A DNA stretch of 64,000 nt from Tatumella citrea. GTDB lineage: Bacteria; Pseudomonadota; Gammaproteobacteria; Enterobacterales; Enterobacteriaceae. This document shows positions 28,980-37,072 of this stretch, in pieces. A program made the position numbers and the translations under genes. Every line of letters begins with the position of its first letter. The first letter of the stretch is position 1. The stretch lies in contig NZ_CP015579.1 of NCBI RefSeq assembly GCF_002163585.1, positions 1,240,001 through 1,304,000 of the forward strand, given 5' to 3'. Below the pieces are notes generated by a model, which worked only from the letters and a program-made list of their open reading frames with translations, was not told the DNA's origin and ran no database searches.

Positions 28980-29861
28980 TTATTCGTCTTCAGGTTGAGG
29001 TGTAGTGGCATCGTCAGGAATTTTAACATGGACCTGGAGGATCCGGCGTCGGTCAGCCATGGCAACTTTAAACTGATAACCATCAAGGGTGATACTTTCC
29101 CCTCTGGCCGGCAGGTGGCCAAAGCTTTGCATCACCAGACCACCGATGGTATCGACTTCTTCATCACTGAAGCTGGTACCAAACAGCTCGTTGAAGTCTT
29201 CTATCGGGGTCAGTGCACGTAAGGAATAGGTATGGCGGCTGAGCTGGCGGATATCGCTGTCGTTCTCTTCGTCGTACTCATCTTCAATTTCGCCGACGAT
29301 CAGCTCAAGAATATCTTCGATAGTCACCAGTCCTGATACACCACCAAATTCGTCGATGACAATCGCCATATGGTAGCGCTGTGACCGAAACTCTTTAAGC
29401 ATACGATCAACACGTTTGCTCTCCGGCACCACCACCACAGGGCGCAGGACATCAGCGATACTGAACGGAGCAGAGCTACTGCGCATAAACGGCAGTAAAT
29501 CTTTGGCCATCAGTATACCTTCCACATGATCTTTATCTTCACTGATCACAGGAAACCGGGAGTGTGCGGACTCAATAATCACATCCAGGCACTCTTCGAG
29601 TGTCTGATCTTTTTTCAGGGTGATCATCTGGGAGCGGGGGATCATAATATCTCGTACCCGCTGTTCGGCGATTTCCATCACGCCTTCCATCATATCGCGG
29701 GTATCCTGGTCAATCAGTTCTTTCTGTTCAGAATCACGGATGAGTTCCAGTAATTCATCACGGTTCTGTGGTTCGCCGTGGAACAGTTGATTAATCAGTA
29801 ATGAGAAGAATCCCTTTTTACTACCGGGGGTGTCGCTGTTTTGTGAATGGTCATCGCTCAT
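28980..29861 (-). CDS. corC: CorC/YbeX, CBS-domain protein of magnesium homeostasis
   Basis: A 293-residue cytoplasmic protein with two CBS domains (about residues 65-195; [51 protein letters not shown]) and a C-terminal CorC/HlyC domain (about 205-285; [20 protein letters not shown]). Unlike full CNNM-type transporters it lacks the DUF21 membrane domain. It was linked to CorA-mediated Mg/Co efflux in Salmonella, and to ribosome maturation with YbeY more recently. The ribosome binding site before the ATG is weak. Confidence 0.95.
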   Translation of the reverse strand: MSDDHSQNSDTPGSKKGFFSLLINQLFHGEPQNRDELLELIRDSEQKELIDQDTRDMMEGVMEIAEQRVRDIMIPRSQMITLKKDQTLEECLDVIIESAHSRFPVISEDKDHVEGILMAKDLLPFMRSSSAPFSIADVLRPVVVVPESKRVDRMLKEFRSQRYHMAIVIDEFGGVSGLVTIEDILELIVGEIEDEYDEENDSDIRQLSRHTYSLRALTPIEDFNELFGTSFSDEEVDTIGGLVMQSFGHLPARGESITLDGYQFKVAMADRRRILQVHVKIPDDATTPQPEDE

Positions 29862-29947
29862 GGCGTATTTATTTAGTACTCACTGTATTTGAATTATACG
29901 CTGTCAGGAAACGACACTGACAGCAGGGGTCCGGGATTCACCGGTCA

Positions 29948-30427
29948 TCAATCGATGTCTTTCTCGGAAATGTACGGGTCAGGATAGCCCATAGCAAGCA
30001 TTATCTCAGTTTCGATCCCTTCCATCTCTTCGGCTTCTTCATCTTCGATGTGGTCATAGCCTAACAGATGCAGGGTTCCATGCACGACCATATGTGCCCA
30101 GTGGGCCTCCGGTAACTTCTGTTGTTCAGCGGCTTCACGTTCCACAACCTGCCGGCAGATAATCAGGTCGCCAAGCAATGGCAGATCTTCAATACCAGGT
30201 GGTGCCTCAAACGGGAACGACAATACATTAGTCGGTTTATCCATCCCCCGATAGGTCCGGTTCAGTTCATGGCTCTCGGCTTCATCCACCAGCCGGATAG
30301 TGACTTCACTCTCCGGCTGAAACAGAGAAACAGCGGCGGTCAGCCAGCGCATAAATGAGGCTTCATCGGGTAATCCCTGCGGATTTTCACAGGCATTCTG
30401 CAAATCCAGTGTTACGGTACTGCTCAT
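29948..30427 (-). CDS. ybeY: Endoribonuclease / rRNA maturation factor YbeY
   Basis: A 159-residue UPF0054 metalloprotein involved in 16S rRNA 3'-end maturation and ribosome quality control. The zinc motif H-G-x2-H-x5-H is intact: His116, His120 and His126 in [15 protein letters not shown]. The conserved Arg region [18 protein letters not shown], where the substrate pocket lies, is also present. The start overlaps the ybeZ stop by 4 bases (ATGA), so the two are translationally coupled, as elsewhere in Enterobacterales. Confidence 0.97.
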   Translation of the reverse strand: MSSTVTLDLQNACENPQGLPDEASFMRWLTAAVSLFQPESEVTIRLVDEAESHELNRTYRGMDKPTNVLSFPFEAPPGIEDLPLLGDLIICRQVVEREAAEQQKLPEAHWAHMVVHGTLHLLGYDHIEDEEAEEMEGIETEIMLAMGYPDPYISEKDID

Positions 30428-31476
30428 ACATTCTCCTGAGGGGGGGACAGCGCATCACGTTTGCGCTCTTCAGCCAGACGCTCACGGCGTTTCTGGTCTG
30501 CTTCTTCCCAGGCTTCATAGGCCACCACAATCCGTGCAACAACAGGATGGCGGACCACATCTTCGCTGTGGAAAAAATTAAAACTGAGTTCTTCAACCCC
30601 GGACAGCACTTCAATCGCATGTTTCAGTCCGGAACGGGCGTTTCTTGGTAAGTCGATTTGTGTTACATCCCCGGTGATTACCGCTTTAGAGTTAAAGCCA
30701 ATACGGGTCAGAAACATTTTCATCTGCTCGATGGTGGTGTTCTGACTTTCATCCAGGATGATAAAGGCGTCGTTAAGAGTTCGTCCGCGCATATAAGCCA
30801 GTGGAGCAACCTCGATAACATTACGCTCAATCAGTTTTTCAACCCGTTCAAAACCGAGCATTTCGAACAATGCATCGTAAAGCGGGCGCAGATAAGGGTC
30901 TACTTTTTGACTAAGGTCACCTGGTAAAAAGCCCAGTTTCTCCCCGGCTTCCACTGCCGGACGGGTCAGCAGAATGCGGCGAATCTCCTGACGTTCCAGG
31001 GCATCTACGGCTGCGGCCACCGCCAGGTAAGTTTTACCGGTACCGGCCGGACCAATACCAAAGGTAATATCATGATCCAGAATATTGGCAATATAACTTG
31101 CCTGATTTGGGGTACGCGGTTTAATAACTCCGCGTCGGGTCTGAATATTGACCGCTTTACCATAGTCCGGCACGCTTTCAGCAGTCTGTTCCAGAACGCG
31201 ACTCTCTTTGATAGCCAGATGGATATCTTCCGGGTCGATATCCTTATTCTGGCCACGTACCGGAGCGGTATCCACATACAGTGTCTTCAGAATATGTTCT
31301 GCAGCATCGACACACAGAGGTTTTCCGGACAGTGTAAAACGGTTATCACGACGGTTAATTTCTATCCCCAGTCGACGCTCCAGATGTTTCAGATTATCGT
31401 CAAAAGGGCCGGTCAGACTGAGCAGACGTTGGTTGTCTGCGGGTTCGAGGGCAATTTCGCGGGTTTCGATATTCAA
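30424..31476 (-). CDS. ybeZ: PhoH-like ATPase YbeZ
   Basis: A 350-residue PhoH-family P-loop protein. An N-terminal KH-like segment is followed by the ATPase domain with Walker A GPAGTGKT (about residue 141), [20 protein letters not shown], Walker [11 protein letters not shown] and GDVTQIDLP. It interacts with YbeY in RNA metabolism, and the C-terminus is a charged helix. The start is TTG with AGGA 7 bases upstream and gives the family N-terminus [15 protein letters not shown]. It is the first gene of the ybeZYX-lnt operon. Confidence 0.96.
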   Translation of the reverse strand: MNIETREIALEPADNQRLLSLTGPFDDNLKHLERRLGIEINRRDNRFTLSGKPLCVDAAEHILKTLYVDTAPVRGQNKDIDPEDIHLAIKESRVLEQTAESVPDYGKAVNIQTRRGVIKPRTPNQASYIANILDHDITFGIGPAGTGKTYLAVAAAVDALERQEIRRILLTRPAVEAGEKLGFLPGDLSQKVDPYLRPLYDALFEMLGFERVEKLIERNVIEVAPLAYMRGRTLNDAFIILDESQNTTIEQMKMFLTRIGFNSKAVITGDVTQIDLPRNARSGLKHAIEVLSGVEELSFNFFHSEDVVRHPVVARIVVAYEAWEEADQKRRERLAEERKRDALSPPQENV

Positions 31477-31593
31477 AGTAATCCTATGGGTCGCTCAGGG
31501 CCGGTTAATCAGCAACGAATGTTCCTTCAGAGAAAGGAGACATAACAGAGTATTTATGCTGTTTACGAGAGATGCAATGGTATAACAAGATAT

Positions 31594-31658
31594 CGGGGCT
31601 GTATCGGGAAATTCCAGCCCCGGGCAGGCAAATTTGCGGCAACAGAGTGCTGCCGCAA
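31594..31658 (-). terminator. Two hairpins downstream of miaB
   Basis: TTGCGGCA/TGCCGCAA (31634-31641 with 31651-31658) and CGGGGCTG/CAGCCCCG (31594-31601 with 31615-31622) lie in tandem in the miaB-ybeZ gap. Both have strong stems but short T-tracts, so they may attenuate miaB read-through into ybeZ. Confidence 0.5.
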
Positions 31659-31670
31659 CAGATATGCTAA

Positions 31671-33095
31671 TCAGGGTTGCCAGACACCAACGCCGGATTC
31701 ATTCTCTTTGCGGGTACGGGCAATAACAGAAGCCGGTGATTCTGTGACACGCAGCCCCATATCTTTTTCGGTCAGTACTACCACGCCGCGCAGTGAGTTC
31801 GGATAAACATCGACAATTTCGACATCAACAAACTTACCGATCATTTCCGGAGTTCCTTCGAAGTTAACCACGCGGTTATTTTCGGTGCGCCCTGACAGTT
31901 CCATCAGATTCTTACGGGATGTGCCTTCTACCAGTACACGCTGAACGGTTCCCAGCATCCGACGGCTCCAGGCCATGGCTTGCTGGTTAACCCGCTCCTG
32001 CAATATCCACAGACGCTGTTTTTTCTCTTCTTCGCTGACATCATCAGGCAAATCAGCCGCCGGGGTACCCGGACGTGCTGAGTAAATAAAACTGAAGCTC
32101 ATGTCAAAATTAACATCAGCGATCAGTTTCATAGTCTTTTCAAAATCTTCGTTGGTTTCACCCGGAAAACCGACGATGAAATCAGAGCTTATCTGAATAT
32201 CCGGACGAGCCAGCCGCAGTTTGCGGATGATGGCTTTAAATTCCAGCGCGGTATGGGCGCGTTTCATCAGTGTCAGGATACGGTCTGCACCGCTTTGTAC
32301 CGGCAAATGCAGGAAACTGACCAGTTCTGGTGTATCGCGATACACCTCGATGATGTCATCGGTAAATTCAATAGGATGGCTGGTGGTAAAGCGAATACGG
32401 TCGATGCCATCAATAGCTGCCACTAAACGCAGTAAGTCAGCAAAACTGCACTCTGAACCGTCAAAATTCTCACCACGATAGGCGTTAACGTTCTGGCCCA
32501 GCAGATTGACTTCACGCACTCCCTGAGCAGCCAGTTGGGCAATTTCGAACAGGATATCGTCACTTGGACGGCTGACTTCTTCACCACGGGTGTAAGGCAC
32601 CACGCAGAAAGTACAATACTTATTGCAGCCTTCCATAATTGAAACGAAAGCGGTCGGACCATCCGCCCGGGGTTCAGGCAAACGGTCGAATTTTTCGATT
32701 TCCGGGAAACTGATATCAACCACCGGACTGCGGTCACCGCGAACGCTGTTAATCATTTCCGGCAGGCGGTGCAGGGTCTGTGGACCAAACACGATATCCA
32801 CATAGTGGGCACGCTGGCGAATATGGTCACCTTCCTGGGAAGCAACGCAACCGCCAACCCCGATAATCAGGTCCGGATTCTTTTCTTTCAGTATTCTCCA
32901 GCGTCCCAGCTGGTGGAACACTTTCTCCTGGGCCTTTTCCCTGATGGAACAGGTATTGAGCAACAATACGTCGGCTTCTTCCGCATTTTCGGTCAGCGTG
33001 AAGCCATGAGTAGTGTTCAACAGGTCTGACATTTTAGATGAATCGTATTCATTCATCTGGCAGCCCCAGGTCTTAATATGCAATTTTTTTGTCAT
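31671..33095 (-). CDS. miaB: tRNA-2-methylthio-N6-isopentenyladenosine37 synthase MiaB
   Basis: A 474-residue (with the ATG at 33095) radical-SAM methylthiotransferase that converts i6A37 to ms2i6A37 in tRNAs reading U-starting codons. The N-terminal UPF0004 domain carries the auxiliary-cluster cysteines ([31 protein letters not shown]), the SAM domain has CNKYCTFC, and a C-terminal TRAM domain follows. The frame is open 32 codons further upstream, but the [13 protein letters not shown] start gives the exact E. coli length. No good ribosome binding site is seen. It is divergent from ubiF. Confidence 0.97.
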   Translation of the reverse strand: MTKKLHIKTWGCQMNEYDSSKMSDLLNTTHGFTLTENAEEADVLLLNTCSIREKAQEKVFHQLGRWRILKEKNPDLIIGVGGCVASQEGDHIRQRAHYVDIVFGPQTLHRLPEMINSVRGDRSPVVDISFPEIEKFDRLPEPRADGPTAFVSIMEGCNKYCTFCVVPYTRGEEVSRPSDDILFEIAQLAAQGVREVNLLGQNVNAYRGENFDGSECSFADLLRLVAAIDGIDRIRFTTSHPIEFTDDIIEVYRDTPELVSFLHLPVQSGADRILTLMKRAHTALEFKAIIRKLRLARPDIQISSDFIVGFPGETNEDFEKTMKLIADVNFDMSFSFIYSARPGTPAADLPDDVSEEEKKQRLWILQERVNQQAMAWSRRMLGTVQRVLVEGTSRKNLMELSGRTENNRVVNFEGTPEMIGKFVDVEIVDVYPNSLRGVVVLTEKDMGLRVTESPASVIARTRKENESGVGVWQP

Positions 33096-33266
33096 CAAAC
33101 TGGCCATTAATTCAGTGCAAGGATGTGCAGGCGACACATTGTAATGCTTTGCTGCTGTTGTGACCAGTGTAGCGGCTTTTCTGATTGTCATAGAATTTTC
33201 CGGTACACTGTCGTGAGTAACGTTACCCGGGCATCAGCGGGTATCTGTCTCAGGAAGGATAATAAC

Positions 33267-34439
33267 ATGCAGCAACAGCAGTTTGACGTGGTGATCACCG
33301 GAGCAGGCATGGTGGGTGCCGCGCTGGCCTGTGGACTGGCCAGACATCACTTCAGAGTGGCGGTTATCGAACATCAGCAGCCACGCCCTTTTGATCCCCT
33401 AAGATCGCCGGATGTGCGGATTTCAGCCATAGGTGCCGCATCAGTGGCTCTGTTGAAAGAACTTGACGTCTGGGATGCTATCGTAGCGATGCGCTGTGCA
33501 GCTTATCGTCGTCTGGAAACCTGGGAATGGCAGAATGCCCATGCTGTATTTGACGCGGCCTCCCTTGGTTTGCCTGAATTAGGCTTTATGGTGGAAAACA
33601 GCGTCCTGCAATGGGCATTGTGGGAAAAAATGCAGGCACAGGGCATCACGGTAATTTGTCCGGCATCTGTCTCTGCTGCGGAATATCAGGATGAGTACTG
33701 GAATCTGACTCTCGATAATCAACAGCAGATTTCGACCCGGTTATGGACCGGGGCTGACGGAGCCAATTCTCAGGTTCGTCGCCTGGCCGGGATTGGCGTC
33801 AGTGGCTGGGATTATTCACAATCCTGCATGTTGATTTCAGTGGAATGCGAGGATTCGCCCGGTGACAGCACCTGGCAACAGTTCACTCCTCAGGGGCCAC
33901 GTGCCTTTCTTCCACTGTATGATAATTTTGCTTCTCTGGTCTGGTACGACAGTGTTCCACGTATTCGTCAGTTAGTTAAACTGACACCGGAACAACTGAC
34001 CGAAGAAGTTACCCGCCATTTTCCGTCGCGACTGGGTAAGGTCAGGGTACTGTCTGCGGGCGCATTTCCGCTGACCCGTCGGCATGCCAGTCAGTATGTT
34101 CGTCCGGGACTTGCCCTGGTGGGAGATGCTGCTCATACCATTAACCCTTTAGCCGGGCAGGGCGTTAACCTTGGCTACCGGGACGTTGATGCACTGATTG
34201 ATATATTGGCCGGTGCAAAACGTACCGGCAGCGAATGGTGGCAAATGCCGGTACTGAAACGCTATCAGCGCCAACGTTATAAAGACAATCTGCTGATGCA
34301 AAACGGGATGGATTTGTTCTACCTGGCATTCAGTAATCAGAGCCATCCGTTAATGCTGGCAAGGAATCTTGGGCTGATGGCTGCCCAGCGTGGTGGGTGG
34401 TTGAAGAAAAAAGCACTCAGCTATGCTCTCGGATTATAG
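33267..34439 (+). CDS. ubiF: 3-demethoxyubiquinol 3-hydroxylase UbiF
   Basis: A 390-residue FAD-dependent monooxygenase that hydroxylates 2-octaprenyl-3-methyl-6-methoxy-1,4-benzoquinol, the last ring hydroxylation of aerobic ubiquinone synthesis. Motifs are the Rossmann GAGMVGAALACGLA near the N-terminus, the DG motif WTGADGANSQVR and the second FAD motif VGDAAHTINPLAGQG. The frame is open to 33123, but AGGAAGGAT precedes the ATG at 33267, which gives the family length. Its original terminator is split by the IS4-type element 60 bases downstream. Confidence 0.96.
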   Translation: MQQQQFDVVITGAGMVGAALACGLARHHFRVAVIEHQQPRPFDPLRSPDVRISAIGAASVALLKELDVWDAIVAMRCAAYRRLETWEWQNAHAVFDAASLGLPELGFMVENSVLQWALWEKMQAQGITVICPASVSAAEYQDEYWNLTLDNQQQISTRLWTGADGANSQVRRLAGIGVSGWDYSQSCMLISVECEDSPGDSTWQQFTPQGPRAFLPLYDNFASLVWYDSVPRIRQLVKLTPEQLTEEVTRHFPSRLGKVRVLSAGAFPLTRRHASQYVRPGLALVGDAAHTINPLAGQGVNLGYRDVDALIDILAGAKRTGSEWWQMPVLKRYQRQRYKDNLLMQNGMDLFYLAFSNQSHPLMLARNLGLMAAQRGGWLKKKALSYALGL

Positions 34440-34488
34440 ACAACGCCGTGATATGACAACATCCGCCAGCTGAGCAAAAATTAAAACG

Positions 34489-34498
34489 ACCTTCGGGT
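34489..34498 (+). repeat. Target-site duplication, left copy
   Basis: ACCTTCGGGT immediately left of the IS4-type element; an identical 10-mer lies immediately to its right (35914-35923). Confidence 0.85.
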
Positions 34499-34545
34499 TA
34501 ATGCCGATCGTTTAAGGATCATTTGACCGATCCGGTGGTTGGTGT

Positions 34546-34579
34546 AAAAAGGGTTCATGTGCAGACATGGACCCTTTTT
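34546..34579 (+). promoter_or_regulatory. Hairpin sealing the transposase start
   Basis: AAAAAGGGTTCATGT (34546-34560) pairs with ACATGGACCCTTTTT (34565-34579), with one G-T pair and a 4-base loop, ending 2 bases before the transposase ATG. It would act as an intrinsic terminator or block translation when transcription reads in from ubiF, a common self-limiting device in insertion sequences. Confidence 0.7.
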
Positions 34580-34581
34580 AA

Positions 34582-35904
34582 ATGGAACTTTCGCAAGCTC
34601 TCGGCATTATTAATCTCACTGCTCCCGAAGAAGTACAAAGCCTCTCTGACCTGCTCTCTCCTGACCTCATCCGACAGGCGTTTTCCCTCACTGATACCGT
34701 CACGCTGCGTAAGCGTAAACTTCCCCTTGAGTCGATGGTCTGGCTGGTTATCGGTATGGCCATATTCAACAATAAGCCCATGAGCCATATCGTGAATTTG
34801 ATGGATATTGTTGACCGGACCGGACGGTCATTTACCGCACCCAGCTCTGTGATTGCCCGCCGAAAAACACTGGGCGAAGATGCCATCCGGGTCCTGTTTG
34901 ATCTCACTCAACAACACTGGCACGAAGAAGCCAGACATCCCCTCTGGCACGGGTTGACGCTTAATGCTGTTGATGGCGTTGTCTGGCATACCCAGGACAC
35001 TCCTGAAAATGCAGAGGCCTTCGGCAAAGCATCTAATCAGCATGGTGAACGCGGTTATCCTCAGGTTCGTATGGTGTGTCTGATGGAACTCAGCAGCCAT
35101 CTGCTGCGTGCAAGTGTGTCAGGTCGCTACGATATCAACGAAATGCGGCTGGCCGCTCAGCTGGCAGAAAATGCACCGGATAACAGTATTACGCTGTTTG
35201 ATAAGGGCTTTTACTCTTTAGGGTTGTTACATGACTGGCATAATGCAGGTGAAAATCGCCACTGGCTAACGCCGCTGAAAAAGAACACTCAGTATGAAGT
35301 GGTACGAAAGCTCGGCAGGCAGGACGAACTGATACGACTGAAAACCACGCCTCAGGCCAGAAAGCAATGGAAAGGCCTGCCGGAAGAACTCATAGTGAGG
35401 CTAATCAGGCGGAAAGTGAACGGGACGGAACGGCAGGTAGTCACTTCCATGACAGATGCGATGCGTTATCCGGCGACTGACGTGGCAGAACTTTATAAGC
35501 ATCGCTGGGAAATCGAGCTGGGATATCGTGAGGCAAAGCAGTTTTTACTGGGAAACCGCTGGACGCTGAGAAGCCGGTTGCCCGATCTGGTGAAGCAGGA
35601 GCTATGGGGAATACTGCTGACGTATAACCTGGTGCGTTACCAGATGATTAAAATGGCGTTCAGCCTGAAAGGAAATTACCTGCCTTACCAGTTGAGCTTC
35701 AGCGGTGCAGTATCAGAGATATTACGGCTACTGATCGGTCTGCCGTGGGCTTCACCGGGAGTCATCCCGGGTCACCTTAAACACTTTTACAGTAATGCCG
35801 GGATGCTGAAACTGCCACCACGACGAGAACGGGAATATGTGAGAGAAGTGAGGGAGAAAAGGTCGAAATATCCCTTTAAAAACAATGCCGGTCACCTTAA
35901 GTGA
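34582..35904 (+). CDS. IS4-family DDE transposase
   Basis: A 440-residue transposase close in length to IS4 (442). The N-terminal domain (LSDLLSPDLIRQAF, LPLESMVWLVIGMAIF) precedes a DDE core: first Asp in LNAVDGVVWHT, second in LFDKGFYSLG, and the YREK-type block RWEIELGYREAKQFLL with the catalytic Glu. A beta-strand insertion lies between the second and third acidic residues, as in Tn5/IS4 proteins. The stop codon lies inside the right terminal repeat. The frame is intact, so the element may still be mobile. Confidence 0.95.
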   Translation: MELSQALGIINLTAPEEVQSLSDLLSPDLIRQAFSLTDTVTLRKRKLPLESMVWLVIGMAIFNNKPMSHIVNLMDIVDRTGRSFTAPSSVIARRKTLGEDAIRVLFDLTQQHWHEEARHPLWHGLTLNAVDGVVWHTQDTPENAEAFGKASNQHGERGYPQVRMVCLMELSSHLLRASVSGRYDINEMRLAAQLAENAPDNSITLFDKGFYSLGLLHDWHNAGENRHWLTPLKKNTQYEVVRKLGRQDELIRLKTTPQARKQWKGLPEELIVRLIRRKVNGTERQVVTSMTDAMRYPATDVAELYKHRWEIELGYREAKQFLLGNRWTLRSRLPDLVKQELWGILLTYNLVRYQMIKMAFSLKGNYLPYQLSFSGAVSEILRLLIGLPWASPGVIPGHLKHFYSNAGMLKLPPRREREYVREVREKRSKYPFKNNAGHLK

Positions 35905-35912
35905 CCGGCATT
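35884..35912 (+). terminator. Palindromic right end of the IS element
   Basis: AATGCCGGTCAC-CTTAA-GTGACCGGCATT: perfect 12-base arms that include the transposase stop codon and the terminal repeat. The RNA would form a strong hairpin at the transposase mRNA end. Confidence 0.6.
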
Positions 35913-35913
35913 A

Positions 35914-35923
35914 ACCTTCGGGT
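35914..35923 (+). repeat. Target-site duplication, right copy
   Basis: ACCTTCGGGT, identical to 34489-34498, followed by the orphaned right arm of the ubiF terminator. Confidence 0.85.
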
Positions 35924-36045
35924 CGTTTTTTTTTACGTCTCATTCAGTGCTGTACACGGGCAGCGTGGGCTTCTGGCCGGGAGAATAGCTGGTGGCCGGA
36001 AAATCCTGACAGCAGGGGAGTGAGATGCTGATACGGAGGCACAAA

Positions 36046-36073
36046 AGAAAAAAGCCCACCTAAGTGAGCTTTC
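36046..36073 (-). terminator. tRNA operon terminator
   Basis: On the minus strand AAGCTCAC-TTAG-GTGGGCTT (36052-36071) is followed by TTTTCTTTTG, just past the last tRNA gene. Confidence 0.85.
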
Positions 36074-36078
36074 AAAAA

Positions 36079-36153
36079 TGGCTGGGGTGCAGGGATTCGA
36101 ACCCCGGAATGCTGGTATCAGAAACCAGTGCCTTACCGCTTGGCGACACCCCA
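36079..36153 (-). tRNA. glnX: tRNA-Gln (CTG), copy 2
   Basis: 75 nt including encoded CCA. The anticodon loop TTTCTGATA gives CTG, and GGTTCGAATCC forms the T arm. The sequence is identical to the copy at 36179-36253. It is the last tRNA of the operon; the symbol is by position in the E. coli cluster. Confidence 0.95.
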
Positions 36154-36178
36154 TTCGGTGCTTTTTTAATTATAAAAT

Positions 36179-36253
36179 TGGCTGGGGTGCAGGGATTCGA
36201 ACCCCGGAATGCTGGTATCAGAAACCAGTGCCTTACCGCTTGGCGACACCCCA
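36179..36253 (-). tRNA. glnV: tRNA-Gln (CTG), copy 1
   Basis: 75 nt with encoded CCA, anticodon CTG, acceptor TGGGGTG paired with CACCCCA. Only 25 bases separate it from the identical downstream copy. Confidence 0.95.
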
Positions 36254-36261
36254 ATAGTGTC

Positions 36262-36338
36262 TGGTGGCTACGACGGGATTTGAACCTGTGACCCCATCAT
36301 TATGAGTGATGTGCTCTAACCAGCTGAGCTACGTAGCC
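36262..36338 (-). tRNA. metU: Elongator tRNA-Met (CAT)
   Basis: 77 nt with encoded CCA, 5' GGCTACGTAGC and anticodon loop CTCATAA. It has the paired 1-72 end of an elongator tRNA. It differs from the other Met copy by only a few bases (D loop and T loop). Confidence 0.95.
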
Positions 36339-36357
36339 ATAATACTGCTATTCAATG

Positions 36358-36432
36358 TGGCTGGGATACCTGGATTCGAACCAGGGAATGCCGGTATCAA
36401 AAACCGGTGCCTTACCGCTTGGCGATATCCCA
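36358..36432 (-). tRNA. glnW: tRNA-Gln (TTG), copy 2
   Basis: 75 nt with encoded CCA, anticodon loop TTTTTGATA (TTG), acceptor TGGGATA. Identical to the copy at 36467-36541. Confidence 0.95.
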
Positions 36433-36466
36433 TCTTCGATTTAGGGAACTCAAAGCACATCAAATT

Positions 36467-36541
36467 TGGCTGGGATACCTGGATTCGAACCAGGGAATGC
36501 CGGTATCAAAAACCGGTGCCTTACCGCTTGGCGATATCCCA
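36467..36541 (-). tRNA. glnU: tRNA-Gln (TTG), copy 1
   Basis: 75 nt with encoded CCA, anticodon TTG. It is the upstream member of an identical pair separated by 34 bases. Confidence 0.95.
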
Positions 36542-36569
36542 CCTGCTAAACTTTAAAGATAACGTGAAA

Positions 36570-36654
36570 TGGTGCGGGAGGCGAGACTTGAACTCGCACA
36601 CCTTGCGGCGCCAGAACCTAAATCTGGTGCGTCTACCAATTTCGCCACTCCCGC
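36570..36654 (-). tRNA. leuW: tRNA-Leu (TAG)
   Basis: 85 nt class II tRNA with a long variable arm and encoded CCA; 5' GCGGGAGTGGCGAAATTGG, anticodon TAG in ATTTAGGTT. It matches the position and type of E. coli leuW. Confidence 0.95.
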
Positions 36655-36660
36655 AAAAAC

Positions 36661-36737
36661 TGGTGGCTACGACGGGATTCGAACCTGTGACCCCATCATT
36701 ATGAGTGATGTGCTCTAACCAACTGAGCTACGTAGCC
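36661..36737 (-). tRNA. metT: Elongator tRNA-Met (CAT), promoter-proximal
   Basis: 77 nt with encoded CCA and anticodon CAT. It is the first gene of the operon, 41 bases downstream of the promoter -10 box. Confidence 0.95.
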
Positions 36738-36778
36738 ATGTTTTTTTTCGCGTTACCTTCATCGGCGTTGCGGGGCGC

Positions 36779-36807
36779 ATTATGCGGAGTTGACCCATGA
36801 TCGTCAA
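36779..36807 (-). promoter_or_regulatory. Sigma-70 promoter of the tRNA operon, stringent type
   Basis: On the minus strand the -35 is TTGACG, the spacer 17 bases and the -10 CATAAT, followed by the GC-rich discriminator GCGCCCCGC. This is the pattern of ppGpp-controlled stable-RNA promoters. A second TTGACG sits further upstream in an AT-rich stretch. Confidence 0.85.
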
Positions 36808-37023
36808 CAAATTTTTTGACGTTTTTTGCCAGAATGGGTTTGTTTGACTGGTGAATAACCATTATGGCGAATTGTTAATCGCTTTGTGCTGCTTCTTCAC
36901 CGTGAGAAGAGGGGATTTATGCCGGTAAGGCATCACAGGAGTAAAAGGGATTCAATACGTTGCAGGTAAAAGCCGTAAAGGGAGGGGCGTTGTAAATTAG
37001 CGGTGCAGGTGACAAAAAGCCAT

Positions 37024-37048
37024 AAAAAAGGCCGCGACAAGCGCGGCC
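37024..37048 (-). terminator. asnB intrinsic terminator
   Basis: GGCCGCG-CTTGT-CGCGGCC followed by six T residues on the minus strand, 25 bases beyond the asnB stop. Confidence 0.9.
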
Positions 37049-37072
37049 TGAGAGTAAAGCAGATTACAGGGC

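Larger units (their letters stand above)
34499..35913 (+). mobile_element. IS4-family insertion sequence, apparently complete
   Basis: A 1415-base element with imperfect terminal inverted repeats: the left end starts TAATGCCGATCGTTTAAGG and the right end, read inward, TAATGCCGGTCACTTAAGG, both resembling IS4 ends. It carries a single full-length transposase gene and is flanked by a 10-base direct repeat, though if the exact ends are placed slightly differently the duplication would differ (IS4 is usually reported with 11-13). The intact ORF and exact duplication suggest a recent insertion. Confidence 0.92.
34483..35933 (+). terminator. ubiF intrinsic terminator, split by IS insertion
   Basis: If the element and one copy of the target duplication are removed, the flanks join as AAAACGACC-TTCG-GGTCGTTTT followed by more T residues: a textbook UUCG-loop terminator about 45 bases after ubiF. 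The left arm plus GGT remains at 34483-34498, and ACC plus the right arm and T-run remains at 35914-35933. Neither half keeps a full stem. Confidence 0.85.

Noticed and set aside
33123..33266. N-terminal extension of ubiF (48 extra codons)
   Set aside because: A strong ribosome binding site and the family N-terminus place the start at 33267; the extension lies in the promoter region between divergent genes.
36064..36704. Open frames in the tRNA region translating to GIRTPE-like repeats
   Set aside because: These are translations of tRNA genes and their repeats; every base is explained by seven tRNAs and spacers.
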